A stretch of 64,000 nucleotides of DNA from Edaphochlamys debaryana (taxonomy: Eukaryota > Chlorophyta > Chlorophyceae > Chlamydomonadales): the NCBI GenBank assembly GCA_016858145.1, contig JAEHOE010000032.1, forward strand, positions 868,001 to 932,000, in the 5' to 3' direction. The position numbers were made by a program, and so were the translations under genes. The notes under the pieces were generated by a model. It saw only the letters and a program-made list of their open reading frames with translations, did no database searches and had not been told where the DNA came from. Each line of letters begins with the position of its first letter. Within the stretch, counting starts at the first letter, position 1. Shown here in pieces: positions 47,556 through 59,092 of the stretch.

Positions 47556-50500
47556 TCATTGCGTATCCTCCGCCGCCGCCACCACCGCAGCCGCCGCACA
47601 CTCCTCGAGGAACGCCCGCACCGCACCCGCATGGGTCCGCGTGGCGGGTATGAGGTGCCCGCAGCAATGCCTCAGCACGCGGCGCACGCAGCCCTCGCCG
47701 CCGCTAAACGCCGCCGCCAGCGCCTCGCTTTCCGCCGCGGGAATCTGCCGGTCCCTGCTGTCGCCGCCGCCACCACCACCGCCGTCGCCGTCGCCTCCGC
47801 CAGCCCCCGATCCAAAGATGTGGAGCGAAGGTATCCCCAGCGGCGCTTGGGCCTCCAGGAGGCGCCGGTGCTCAGGGTGGGCGGGGGGGAAACCGGAGGC
47901 CAGGATCGCAAAGCGGAAGCCGAAGGAGCAGCCGCCCTCCTCGGCCCCTGCTGCGGCCCCCGCTGCGGCCCCCTCGCCCCCTACAGCCGCTGTTGACGCA
48001 GACACCCGGTGCTGCGAGCGCAGCTGCAGGGCACACAGGGCCGCAGCCACGGCAGCGCCCTGGGGAAGGGAGGGAGGGCCGCATGCTGAGCTGCGACGAG
48101 ACAGCAGACCGCAGGGCCTAGCACCAATACCAACAAAGGGGCAACGGTGACTTAGCGCCTTGGCCTTTGGGATCCCTCACAAACACACACAGCGGGTGGG
48201 GTGATCTCACTAGCCCCTGGTCTTGTGCGATGGTCATGCCTGGCCAACCTGGAAACCCAAAGAGGCACACCCACCTGCGAGAAGCCGAAGACGCCATCGA
48301 AGGGCCCCAGTCGCTGTACCGCATCCCGTACAACCGCCAGCGACTCAGCCCAGCCCTCCGTCTGTCGCGTGTACTGCAGCTCGTCCACGTACGACGGAGC
48401 GGCTGTTGTTGCCGACTGTACGGCACCGTCGCCGTCGCAATCACCGGTTCTGCCGTACAGCTCTGGCGGCAGCAGCCAAGCGCGCTTGGCACCACCCGCA
48501 GAGGCAGCCGGGGCTGCCGACACACGACCGTAACCAGCCTCAGGATCCCCGCCGCCATCCCCGTCACTGTCAGCGCCCCATGGCTGGCCAAGATCCAGAT
48601 CCGACGGCTCTGGATCCAGGCCTCCGCCAGCATGCACGGCCTCCCTGGGCCCCTCTGGGCCTCCCTCGCCGGGTGCGACAGCGGGCGCGGCTGCAGCTTG
48701 GTGCCCCTCCGCACCGCCGTCCGCGGCTGCGGGGCCGGTAGACGGTCCGGGCGGGGCCGCGGGCTTGGCGAACCGCGGCAGCACGTGTGGGGCGTCGATG
48801 AAGACCCACTCCGCCAGGCCGGCCAGGCGCTTGCGGAGGGCGCAGGTGCGGCCCTGGCAGGTAAAGGGAAGGGGCGCGAGGGCACAGTGGCATGGCGGTA
48901 CCGGATGGCTGGTGTGCCGCAGGCCTGGCACGAGCCCGGTCACTGCCCAGGCCCAGAAACGCCGCGCAGCAGGTTGCTGCCACGCACCTCGTAGAACAGG
49001 CCCAGGAAAGACATGCCCTGGACAGCGCTTCATGTACCCACCTGGAACTGCCGCCCCGTCTGCCGGAAGCCGTGGAGACACAGGATGCGAAGCGGCCGGG
49101 GCCGTGCGCCGCCGGCCTCGCCGGCCTCGGCCGCTGCTGAAGACACCACGGCAGGGGCAGGCGACGTGGGCTGCCGGGCCCCCGGCTGACGAGCCCCCGG
49201 GGCCTGCTGGTGCGTCCCGGGGTCCTGCTCCCGCTGCAGACGTCGCATGGCCTTGCGCCGCCGCCACCCCAGCGCCTTGGGGGCGCCTCCGTCGGCGCTG
49301 CCCGGGCCGACGGCGGCGGAGGGCGACGCGGCGGCGGCGGCGGCGGAGGGGCTGGCGCAGCTGCTGGGGCCCGCGGCGCTGCCGCCAGCGTCGGCGCTGC
49401 AGGCGCACAGCTCACACAGGAGCGGGCCCGGCGCCGCCGCCTCAGGGGCGCCGTCGGCGTGGGCTGCGGGCGCGGCGGTGCGTTCCCGGCAGGCGTCACA
49501 GACCAGCAGGAGCAGGCGGCAGCGGCTGCGCGGGGGTTTGGAGGCAGAGCGGCACGGCGTTAGTGACGGAGACCTGGCCCGCAATCGTTCCTCGTGCGGT
49601 GTGCTCTGCCCCCGTGGAAGCGCGTGTGGTCACATGAAGGGCGAGCACACACTCTTACCCCTTGGATAGCGCCCTTCGTCCCACCGCACTGTCCTTCCCA
49701 GCGACGGCAACACCACCACACGACGCACCACGACCCTCCCACAGGCCCAGCCCGGGCCCCAACGGGCTCCATTGGGGCCGCCCGGTCCCCACCGGGCCCG
49801 CCCGGGCCCCACCTGCACCTCAGCCGCGGCCCGTAGTCGTCCCAGGCTCGGGCGCACAGCGCGCAACGCCCCACCACCGCCCCCTCGCTGCCCGGCTCCC
49901 GGCCGCTGGGGCCAACCGCGATGCGGTCGTCGTAGCTGCGGTTGGGGGGGGCGCAAGGGCGGGGCAGGGTGGCGTGATTGAGATCACGAGGTACCGGGCA
50001 AAGCCGGGCAGAGGCGGGCGAAAAGCGCCAGCACCTCTTAAACCGCCAGACCCGTCCCCGAGCCATGATATTCCAGGTACCGGTATCTCTACGCATCCTA
50101 ATGCTTCCCTCGCCGTGTACGGAGCTCCGACCGGGTCTCACAGGAAGTTCTTGCCCCGGAAGAATCCTCCGTCCGGGAAGGCCTCGAGGTAGCGCTGGAT
50201 GCCGCCTGGGGTTGGGGTTGGGGTTACAGACACGACTGCGCCAAGCCAGTACAGACAGGCCCTGCAGACCACGCTCCGCCCCCGTCCCCGCTGCCCCGCC
50301 GGTCCGCTCCACCCCTCCCTCCCCACCCCCTCCACCCGTCCCTCAACCCCGCTCCTCCCCTCCCACCCCCCTCCGCCCCCACCCCTGCCCCCTCCCGCCC
50401 CACCCGACAGCTGGTACACGGCCCCAAAGCCGGGCCCCTTCTCCCGCAGGTAGGCGCTGGCCCGCTCGCAGCGCACGCCGCCCGTGCAGTACATGAGCAC

Positions 50501-52479
50501 GGTGGCTCCCCGGAGGGCCCCCTCGTGCGCGTCCATCCAGGGGGGCAGCTCGCTGAAGCAGCGCGTGCGCGGGTCCAGGGTGGGCACGCCCGGGCCCTGG
50601 AGCAGGGGCGGGCGGGGAAGGGCGAGGTTGGAGGGGAGGCGGAGAGAGGGATACCCGTATCGTGGCAAGCGCACATTGGGTGGATGGTTGAAGGGCGGAA
50701 GGAAGCCTCGCTGCGGTATCCCCATCCCACCCTACCCCGGCCTCACCACATCGAAGTGCCCTATCCGCGTCTCGTACAGGTTGCGTGCATCCAACAGCAC
50801 CACACGGCCGGGCGCCGCGGAGGCCTCGCCGCTCGCGCCGCCGTCAGCACCGGAGCCCTCGCCGTCGCGACCGCCTGCTCCTGACGCAGCCTCGGCCGAA
50901 GCCTCTGTCGGCCCCTCGCCCTGCCCCTGCCCCTCGCCTTGCCCCTGCCCGTCCCCCGGCGCAGCTTCCTGCCCCTGCCCCTGCCCCTGCTGCTGCTGCC
51001 CGTGCGCTGCGGCCGCCGCCGCCCTCGCCAGGAGGTCGTGGAACTGCTGGGGGGTGAGGTGGGGGGCGGTGCTGGCGCAGGGGTCGGCGCGGTCGCGGGC
51101 GAGGGGGCCCAGAGTAACCAGCTCCTGAGGGGGACGCCAGCAGGGGAGGAACGTTGGGATCGGGAAGCGAGTCGAGGTGCACTGAGGGGCCAGGCCTAAG
51201 GATGGTGAAGGTAGCGGGTTCTCCTTTGGGGTTCTCCTGTTCGGACGTAGCTGAGCAGGTCCATGAGCTAAAGGCAAGGTCAAGGCCCTCGCGTCGGGGC
51301 ATGGTGAGCAGGGACCCCGGCTACCCGCCCCCCAACGTCCCTGGCACCAGGAGCCCGGGGCCCACCCCGAGGGCCTACCCCTACGCCCTGACTTCCATGC
51401 CGCACCACACCTCCTGCACCTCCCCGCCTCTCCACTTCCTTGCAACCCCGGACACTTCCTGCGCCCCCCCCCCCCCCCCGCCCCTACCTCGCACCGCCGC
51501 ACCATCAGTCGGTCCATCTTGGTCTCCGCCAGGGTCTCAGCGTTGCGGGGCCCGGACGAGGGAGCGAACTTGAAGTCAATGGCGGCGCCGCCCCGGAGGA
51601 GCGAGTGCGCAGCCACCGCGGCGGCGTGCGCGCGGAGGTCCGCCATGCGCCCGCCCACCTGCACAGGTACCAACAAGGCAGCAACGGATGGACGTCGGGG
51701 GCGGCTGATGGGGGCTTGGAAAGTTTGAATGGTTTGTGGCTGGCGTGGTTGGGCGTACGGACGTGAGTGACGGTGGTGGTAGACTGGGGGGGTTGCCACG
51801 TGGCACAGAGGGAGTCCCTAGTCCCCACCGGCGTGGGGCCCAGCTGGGGGTTTCGTGTCCCGTTGCCGCTGCGCAGCTCGCTCGCGTGCCCGTCCACGTC
51901 CCCGTCCCCGTGGCACCAAAGGCGTCTCCGCCCCCGCTTGCCGCCCGACGCCTGGACACCTCACCGTAACGTTGACTCCGTCCCTGGCCACACGGATGCG
52001 GCCCCTCAGGCCCAGCCGGCCGCACAGGGCCTCATACCAGGCAGCCACCGCCTCCCGCGGGTCAGCCTCGGCAGTCTGGGGCACCTCATCGGCGTCCCTC
52101 GAGCCCTGGCAAGGAACCCCCGCCTCATCGAGGGCCCTCGGCCCCTGGCAAGGATTCCCAGCAGCAGCACCAAAGCCACAGGCGCTCGAGGGCGCCGTGG
52201 GGCTACCGTCTTTGGGCGGATTGACGGTAGCCAGGCGCAGGTCGACGTACTTGTAGTACAGTAGGATGCCCGGATGGTCGTCGTCAGGGGGGCTGGGGGC
52301 AGCGTCAGCGACGGAGCGCTGGAGGGCAGGGCGGGGGGGGGGGTGGCGAGTAAGGGGCCGGGGGCCGGGGCGCAAGTCAGCCGCCCTTCTCGCGAGAGCC
52401 AGCCCTCTGCAAAGGGCGATGTCGATGCCGTATGGCTAACCTGCTCGGCCTCGAGCGGCGCTTGCTGAACCTCGCTCAT
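47556..52479 (-). CDS. TrhO-type rhodanese fused to FSH-family serine hydrolase (STR6-like)
   Basis: Ten exons keep phase: 52479-52441, 52318-51965, 51658-51488, 51124-50747, 50596-50404, 50205-50142, 49935-49813, 49525-49042, 48853-48275, 48059-47556; 962 residues. The N-terminal half matches UPF0176/TrhO: ILLYYKYVDL, RIRVARDGVNVT, KMDRLMVRR, VVLLDARNLYETRIGHFD and the rhodanese loop YCTGGVRCERA with its active Cys. A Cys-rich linker (CALC, CRLLLLVCDAC, CELC) resembles a zinc site. The C-terminal FSH hydrolase has LCLHGFRQ, GFSQGAA with the Ser, DRQIPAAES with a candidate Asp and CGHLIP with the His. Arabidopsis STR6 has this same fusion. Bacterial TrhO hydroxylates tRNA uridine; the eukaryotic role and the hydrolase substrate are unknown. 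Long Gly/Gln inserts make it larger than STR6. Confidence 0.85.
49669..49730. repeat. 62-bp dispersed repeat, copy in an intron
   Basis: About 80 percent similar to 54492-54552 in the same direction, strongest at CAACACCACCACA(C/G)GACGCAC. Lies in the intron between exons 7 and 8 of the rhodanese/hydrolase gene. Confidence 0.65.
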
Positions 52480-53265
52480 GTCGCCAGGCGTCGCGAGCTC
52501 AGCAAGCCGCGATGGAGCACCGGAGCTGCCAAAATGTTCGCAGGCTATATAGAGGGTAGCATGATGAGTACAGACTTTTTTGGCTGGTGTGCCCGCAGTC
52601 GCGCTCGCCAGGACGGCTTTTTGACGAGTCGCGGAGACTTGGCGGCGTGTGGCACCACCAAACAACAGCAATCGAATTTACAGCGCTTTTGGCAACCTTG
52701 CCATCTGAGCCGCACGCGACGTGCGCCCTGTGTACCGCGCTGACGGTCCTCCGAGACCACCCGCCTGCCAATACCCGGCTGTCCCCCCGCGCGCTCCTAC
52801 TGCGCTTCGCCTAATCAACCTGCTGAGCTGCACCCAATGACAGCACTGCACCACTTGATCACAACTCCATGTCCTCAGTATCTTGCTAGTCAAGTAATAA
52901 CGCGTGGGGCGCCAGGTGCGCACACGACTGCGCCTCCCGAGCCAACACGCCCCTCGGATTCTAGCTACCTGAAGCCCCATCCTGCGCCTGCGTGCTCATC
53001 TGCCACCCACGCGTCACCTTAAGACTCCACACAAACATAGTGGCGTTGCCATGCTTAAGTTGCCAGCCTAGTTATCCGTTCCGCCTATCCCACGCTACAC
53101 AACGGCTGACTGTTACAGCCCCTCCCCCGCCACTCGCCTGCCTAATCAACTGCCGCACGCGACCCTACTGCTCCGAAGGCCCTGCCCCTGGCCTTGCCTC
53201 ACCCGCCCAGCTGCTCTACACCCAACGCTGCAACTCAGCGCCAGCCCTCAGCCGCGTCCCCAGCC
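52480..53265. other. spacer: hydrolase promoter and Sgf11 3' UTR
   Basis: No gene seen. Less GC-rich near 52550-52700. Confidence 0.5.
53113..53117 (-). terminator. candidate TGTAA poly(A) signal of the Sgf11 gene
   Basis: TGTAA on the minus strand about 150 bases beyond the Sgf11 stop codon, a normal 3' UTR length. Confidence 0.35.
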
Positions 53266-53856
53266 TCACGTGTGCCCCTGCAGCCGGCGGCTGGCGGCCC
53301 GTGCTGCCGCCCGGCCCTTCCCCATACACTTCTCCAGGTGAGGCGCGAAGCTCCCGGCTTGCACCTGCCGGCCGCAGTTTCGACACGTAACCACATCCGT
53401 AGCCTTGGCGGGGTGGCTTTGCCCGAAAATATCCACCGGCCCGCGCCCGCTGCCGCCGGCCCGGCCCGGCGGCAGCCCCCCCGCCGCCGCTGGCGGCGGC
53501 GTGGCGGTCCGAGCGCCTCCGCCGGGGCTGGTCCGGCCGGTTTCGAGGCCTCCTCCGGCCGCCGCGGAGGCGCCGTCGGCGGACGTCGGGGAGGCTGTGT
53601 CGCGGGGGGGCGCGGGCGGTGCGGAGGGGGGCAGGGCCAGGGTGCCGGTGCGCGCCTCTCGGTGCACCTCCAGCACCGCGTCCAGGATACAATCGTCGAG
53701 TAGCTCCGAGAACGCAGCTACGCTTTGAGCTGCTATGGAGCGTTCGTTCTGAAGCAGGCTGCGGAACTGCTGCACTATAGCGAGCTGGCGGCGGAGCGTG
53801 TCCTCCTCGGTGGGTGCGGGGGGGCGGGAGGCGACGGCCGGGGGCCGCTGAGACAT
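53266..53856 (-). CDS. SGF11: SAGA-associated factor 11 (Sgf11/ATXN7L3) homologue
   Basis: A single exon of 196 residues. An N-terminal helix ([18 protein letters not shown] and following) fits the Sgf11 helix that packs in the SAGA deubiquitinase module. A Pro/Ala/Ser-rich linker leads to the Sgf11 zinc finger, [13 protein letters not shown] then [13 protein letters not shown] and AARAASRR, with the Cys-Cys-His-Cys ligands and basic tail complete. Sgf11 links Ubp8/USP22 to SAGA and contacts the nucleosome during removal of ubiquitin from H2B. The ATG at 53856 is the first Met in frame. The gene is divergent from 54238-55046 with about 380 bases between starts. Confidence 0.85.
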   Translation of the reverse strand: MSQRPPAVASRPPAPTEEDTLRRQLAIVQQFRSLLQNERSIAAQSVAAFSELLDDCILDAVLEVHREARTGTLALPPSAPPAPPRDTASPTSADGASAAAGGGLETGRTSPGGGARTATPPPAAAGGLPPGRAGGSGRGPVDIFGQSHPAKATDVVTCRNCGRQVQAGSFAPHLEKCMGKGRAAARAASRRLQGHT

Positions 53857-54237
53857 GCACCGCCGGCAGCAGCCCGGGGCCGGAGCTATGCTTCGCGGCC
53901 GTAGGCACACTCTGGTCGCCTAGGGCGGGCTAGACATGGGGGCCCGACACGAGGGCCGGACCCCGCGCGCAAGGATTGTCGCCAAGGCGCGGTGGATCAC
54001 GAAGGCGGCCGCCAGGACTGATTCTGTGTTCAGGCTTTTTAGTCGGGTGATACTTGCCGCTGGCCCGGCTGATCAGGCCTGGTTTGCGCGCGCATCGGCC
54101 CCCAGGCTCGCCATGCAGCCGGGCTGCCCGCATGCAGACTGCGCGGTTTGGCCTTCCCAAGCCATTCCCAGAAGTGCAGCATACACCGCGCAAAGTAGAG
54201 ACAGGCACAGCTCAGTAGAGCAGAATACCAATCCACA

Positions 54238-55046
54238 ATGGACTTCTCCCACTACCCTCCGTCGCCCCGCACGCCAGGCGCCTCGGGGTCATCGACTCCG
54301 AATTCCACCACTAGCGGTAGCAGCTTCGCGTCCAGCTACTCCGGTTCATACACTTCCTTTCCAACGCGCAAGGCCCGCGCTGGCGACATAGGCTTCCTGG
54401 CGAAGGAGGCCGTTATCCAGGGCGTCGACAAGTGAGGCGCGGGCGTTGTTGCGGCGTGGTCCTGGGCGCTTGACGCATTACCGCGTGTCGAGTGCCCTTC
54501 TTCCCACCTCTCTGTCCTACCTCGCGCAGGCAACACCACCACAGGACGCACGAGGAGATCGGCGTATCGCTCATCAACGCCCAGGTGCGTCGGCCCTGTA
54601 CTTGCGAACACAAGTCACGGCATGCCATGGGCTCGCGACTTGGGTCGAACGCAAGCTCTCCAGGGCCTGCGCGTCAGCTCATAGGCCACAAAGCCTACCT
54701 CATGCGCTGGGAAACGGGCTGGCTTTATTGGCTGTGTGGGGTTCGTGCCCCCGTCTGCCGGCGAGTCGAGTGGGCCGCTCACCCTCCACATTCGCGTCTT
54801 GAACCCCGCAGAAGAAGAACCAGTTCGTGGCTCTGCCTGGGATCACGTTCAATGAGAAGAGGTGCGCGTGCATGTCTACGCGTATCAGCCGCCGCCGCCT
54901 GCTGCGGTCCCCTCACAATACGTGTGTCCCTCTCTCCCCCCAGCTTTACAAGCTATATGTCGACGGCAGGCTCAGCGCGGCGTACGATGCAGCAGCAGGC
55001 GGCCCCACTGCGGGGCAGCTCCCCGCGTAAGGCTGGCCAGTGGTGA
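54238..55046 (+). CDS. small protein of unknown function, four exons
   Basis: Exons 54238-54431, 54530-54584, 54812-54861 and 54944-55046 keep phase and encode 133 residues. The N-terminus is Ser/Thr/Pro-rich (PPSPRTPGASGSS), then a basic segment and FLAKEAVIQGVDK, an exon 2 segment rich in His, and LPGITFNEK. No signal peptide or membrane segment. I recognise no family; the size and composition fit small ciliary or cytosk­eletal proteins, but that is only an impression. Exon 2 overlaps a dispersed repeat, so this exon may be recently acquired. Another frame of exon 4 also reads well (YKLYVDGRLSAAYDAA), so the last junction needs a transcript to settle. Confidence 0.5.
54492..54552. repeat. 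62-bp dispersed repeat, copy spanning an exon start
   Basis: Same-direction partner of 49669-49730. This copy provides the acceptor and the first codons of exon 2 of the unknown gene at 54238-55046. Confidence 0.65.
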
Positions 55047-56264
55047 GCAGCAAGCTGCTTCGCACGGCACCGGCTCCCACCAATGTGTTGCACTCGAGGC
55101 GGAGGCGGACCCAGCAGCGGGTTGGGCCCCTGTGGTCCCTTGCTCAAGTAGGTGTTGAGGTTAGGTTAGGCATAGGATTTGGCCAGAGCCGTGAAAGTTA
55201 TCTAGGTAGGTTCAAGGAGGCCTGAGTTCAGCGCACATTCATCCTCCGCGCTTATGAGGAGCAGATTCGAGCGGTTGAATCATTGATCGTCAACAGCTAT
55301 CAGCGTTGGGGCCGAAGAGGCCCTACTTGCACAGGGCAATGACCCGTGCAATGGTTTATGTGAAGGTGCGGGGGGCCGCACAGGCTCTTCAATCCACGCT
55401 TTGTGGCTGCACTGCTGTGGCAGGGCAAGGAGGACATAAGCACGGTCCTGCCTGCCGGAACAGAACACTGAATGGGGCTTTGGGTGATTCCTGCACTCTT
55501 GCTTTGCGTATTGACTAGCTGGAGGCTTAGGCAGATAGGATGCGTAGACCAGTAAGGGCACCAGGAGCGGGTAACGTCAAGGCGGAGAGGGAAACCCGTA
55601 GTCAGGTAGGCAGACCTTCCGTTGGTTGCAGCGGTGCCGTGATGCACTTGCTAAGGGGTTGTGTGTGCGTCTTGCTAATGGATTATGTCTATGTCTGCTT
55701 CATTGTTTGGGATGGTGGCGGGGGGGCGAGGCGTGCAGGCCGTATGATGTCGGCGGCGGGTAGCAACCGGGGGTCACGCACGTGTCAGTATCAGGGCTGG
55801 CGTGCGCCAGGATGCTGGCAAGGGGCGGGTCGAGTAAAGCCGCTGTCAATGTAGTTGATTCATTAAGAGTGTCAGGCAGACAGTGACACTTGCAAGAGCC
55901 CGGCGTCTTATCCAGCACTTGCGGCAAGCACGCACTGGCGGGCAAGATACCTCATGCTACCCCCGTGCGGCTGCTCAGACCGGACGGGACCCTGACTGGG
56001 GCCTTAGCACTATCGGCCAGCGACGCGGTGGCAGCCGTGGTCGTGGCCCAGGCCGCCCAGCGCCGCAGCTCAGCATGAGCGGGTCAGCCCGTGCGTGTCG
56101 CCATGACGCCACTGCACACGACAGCGGGAGAGGATTCAGAGGAAGGCCAGGTGATGCGGCCAGCGGCCGCCAGCCAATAGCGGGCTAGGGCAGGGCGAGG
56201 AGATAAGCAGCAACTGCTGTTCTGTTGTAGCAATGATAGGGGAGCACGGCCGTTTGCTCATCTG
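55047..56264. other. no supported gene
   Basis: Spacer before the right duplication arm. A plus-strand frame ending at 56078 (LLRPDGTLTGALALSASDA and following) reads like protein but is 62 codons long with no splice support, so it is not called. Confidence 0.4.
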
Positions 56265-57096
56265 GCGCTAGCGCCGGCAGCTGTGGGGCAGCGACCCCGG
56301 CACCCCGCCTGACTGGATGGCTGCGTAATGGGCCTTCTACGCTCTCGCCCGGACGCACTTCCTGTATGTGCTCACACAACCGTCAGCAGCGGCGGATGCC
56401 CGTGGCTCTGCGAGGGCCGAGCCTGCAGCGCGGGGGTGCAACGGGCCCGTTGCGCTGTACGGCAGGAGGCGCCCATGCAGTGGGGACGGCCAAGCAGAAG
56501 AGGTCAGCCGGCCCTGGCGTGATCATACCGCCACTCCCGGGCCCCCGCCCTCTCTACCTTGCCCGTATGGCCGCTGCAGCAGCTTGTTCGAATGAACACG
56601 GTGATTTCATGTGGAGGCGCAAGAGAGGGCTTGGAGGTGGCAGCAATTCACAGGACGGTCGGGACGGGGGCACAGGGCACGAAGTGGCGAGGAAGGCGAG
56701 GGGACGCGGGAGTGCGGGACCACGGAGGCCCGTAGCCGCCTGGTCAGCTCGCGTGGGGTGACAAACCTTGCCACTTCCCAGCTTCCTGCGCGCACGAATG
56801 GAAGGATGCGCATGTGTCTATGCCTCATGCGCATCCCCGGGGGGCCATTGAGCTGCTGCTGCCAGCGCCCGGGTAGCGCGATGGCGGCGTGTGCGTCGGG
56901 ATGGGCGCGTGACCATGCCCGTTCCGACCAACTCAACCCGCAGCCGAACTGGACCGTGAATCCGGAGCGCCATAGGCCATCGCTTCAGCAGCATGGGCCG
57001 TGCTCTCTTCTCGGCGGCGGCCAGTAGTGCGGGCAAGGTTCCGCGGGCCCGCAAAACCGCGTGCCACAGGGCGGCCGCTACTGATCGCGATGCAAG

Positions 57097-57106
57097 TACT
57101 TAAACC
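57097..57106 (+). promoter_or_regulatory. TATA-like element upstream of copy 2
   Basis: The sequence around here reads GTACTTAAAC, about 150 bases before the ATG at 57252, matching the site at 13931-13940 of the other copy in sequence and distance. Confidence 0.35.
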
Positions 57107-57251
57107 GGCCCCCGACCGCGTCGCCAGGCGTAATCACACATCCACTTCAACATCAGCTCGCAGAAAGCTCAGTAACCTGCAAGCCCGCGAAAGTCAACGA
57201 TTTCAAAACCTTCCCCGCAAAAGCGCGCTAGCCGCCCGAGCCATCGCAACC

Positions 57252-58154
57252 ATGTTCGCCTTCATCCTCGTCTTCAACGTTGTCGCCATCACCGCCCTGT
57301 GCGACATCAACGACCTGCAGGCGCCCCACGGCGAGACGGACTGCAAAATTGTCAAGCGCGAAATGCTCGACACCTCGCTCGTCGCGAGCCCCGTCTACAT
57401 CGATGAGCACTCCACCGTCAACCCCCTGTTTGATGACCAGAGCGAGGTGAGCTCGCCCGTGTCGGGCGCTTGCACGGGCCAAACCAGCAGCGTGCCCCCG
57501 TGCCGGTAGCACGGCGGTTTGTGCAAGGAACCTCGCGAACCCCTCCGCTTACCCGCTCCCACCTTCCCTTCTGTCACGCAGGACTCCCTGGAGCCCGACT
57601 TTGAGGATGCCCCGGCCATGTATGACAACCCAGTCTTCGAGGATGAGCCCTCGGCCGCACCGGCCGCGCCTTCGTCCATTGACAAGTACCTCGTGATGAA
57701 CCCCCTCTTCGAGAGCGATGCCGAGGTGAGCGGACCTTTTGGGATGATCAGCAGCGCATGCTCGTACATCCCAGCCCGCCCAGATTGACATAGCTGTCCT
57801 GCGTGCCCCCTTATGCCCCCTTATGCCTCCCCTGACCCCCCCTGAACCCCCCTCCTTGCTCCTTCCTTCGGTCCCCTCCCTCAGGACCTGTCCGGCCCCA
57901 CCCTCCGCCCCAGCTCCAGCCCCTACGCCCCCGCCTGGCGCTCCCTCCTGGACGAGTCCCTCGCCTCGCTGCCGTCCACGCCCGCCCGCAGCGCCTGCGG
58001 CAGCCCCTGCAGCTCCCTGGCCGGATCCCTCGCCAGCTCCCGGCGCTCCCTGCTCAGCACCGCCAGCGCCTGCCGCCTCAACCCCCTGTTCCACGGAGGG
58101 GAGGACGAGGTGGACGGAGAGGAGGAGGAGCTGACGCCCCGCTGCCTGTTCTGA
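57252..58154 (+). CDS. unknown small protein with four NP[LVA]F motifs, copy 2
   Basis: Exons 57252-57446, 57582-57725 and 57885-58154 have exactly the lengths of copy 1 (195, 144, 270 nt) and encode 202 residues. The motifs here are VNPLFDD, DNPVFEDE, MNPLFES and LNPLFHGGEDE, closer to a common NPLF form than in copy 1. Thirteen residues differ between copies, three in exon 1, five in exon 2 and five in exon 3, most of them conservative. An in-frame ATG 165 bases upstream (57087) would add a basic extension, but copy 1 lacks it, so 57252 is preferred. Hydrophobic N-terminus as in copy 1. Function unknown. Confidence 0.75.
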
Positions 58155-59092
58155 GGCGTGGGCTGACATTGAGGCCTGAACCGGCCTAGTGTGGAGGCGG
58201 AAAGGCTGTGTGACAAGCTAGCGTAGAGAGTGGCAAGGCGTTTGTGGGGCTGCGGGGAGAGGAGATTTGGCACTGATCAAGCGAAGGCGTGCGGTGAAGC
58301 GCACTGCCGTGGCTTGTATAGGAGAGACCCGCTATCGCGTGGAAACTGCGCATTCATTGCACTGGCAGGTGGCAGGATAGTCGAAGAGAACTGGCGCAGA
58401 GGCTGGCCGCTGAGCATGTGGGCACTTCGGAACAATATGCCATTGAGGCAGGCAGGGGTGAAAGGATGCCGCTTAATCACGCTTGGCCAGCTGGTGCATC
58501 CTGACGTTTGTGCGGCTGGCTGCTTCTGCTGAAAGGCTGACTCGATAAGGGGGGCCCGCTGTAAGCAAGTGAGGCAGGTACATCAGTGCCCAAACGTGCC
58601 AGAACCTTGGCACAGCCCCCACTCCCTCGAGTCCATCCATTGCGCACTTGATACGACCCATTCCGTGTGAGGGCATAGATCTGCCTGAGGGCACCAGGAG
58701 TAGCTTCCCACTATGCCCCCGCCCAAGGCCCCCACCCATCTTTAACCCCTGGCAGCCTTGTCCAAGCCTCAAGTTCTCTGCATGTGAACGGCACGTCTCC
58801 TGCCGGCCCATGCTTGGGTCGCCCTTGTAATACAGCACAACAAGGAGTCCGCATCAGGCCGTCAACATGGAGCCTTCCAGCGCTTCACGACTGCCCTGCC
58901 CTGACAGCCCCAGCCAACGTACAGCTACACTCTCGTGCTTGCATCCAGAAGTGCCCCCTGGCCTTGCTCCTAATGGCTTGCACCTGGCTGGCGGCGTGAC
59001 GGGGATCAGCCCTGGTGCATGGCGGTGCTGCGTTTAGCGCAAGCCATGGGGAGCCTCAGCGGAGTCCCTCCCCGATCCCCCCAGGCCCATAA
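58155..59092. other. convergent spacer
   Basis: 3' flanks of the plus-strand copy 2 gene and the minus-strand BTB-like gene. No gene seen. Confidence 0.5.
58560..58564 (+). terminator. candidate TGTAA poly(A) signal of copy 2
   Basis: TGTAA 405 bases after the stop codon of the gene at 57252-58154, just beyond the end of the duplicated segment. Another TGTAA lies near 58824. Confidence 0.25.

Larger units (their letters stand above)
56265..58412. repeat. right arm of a 2.1-kb inverted duplication
   Basis: Matches the reverse complement of 12645-14725. It carries the second intact copy of the NP[LVA]F gene in plus orientation. Upstream and intron sequence diverges more than the exons. Similarity fades near 58412, about 260 bases after the stop codon. 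Confidence 0.85.
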
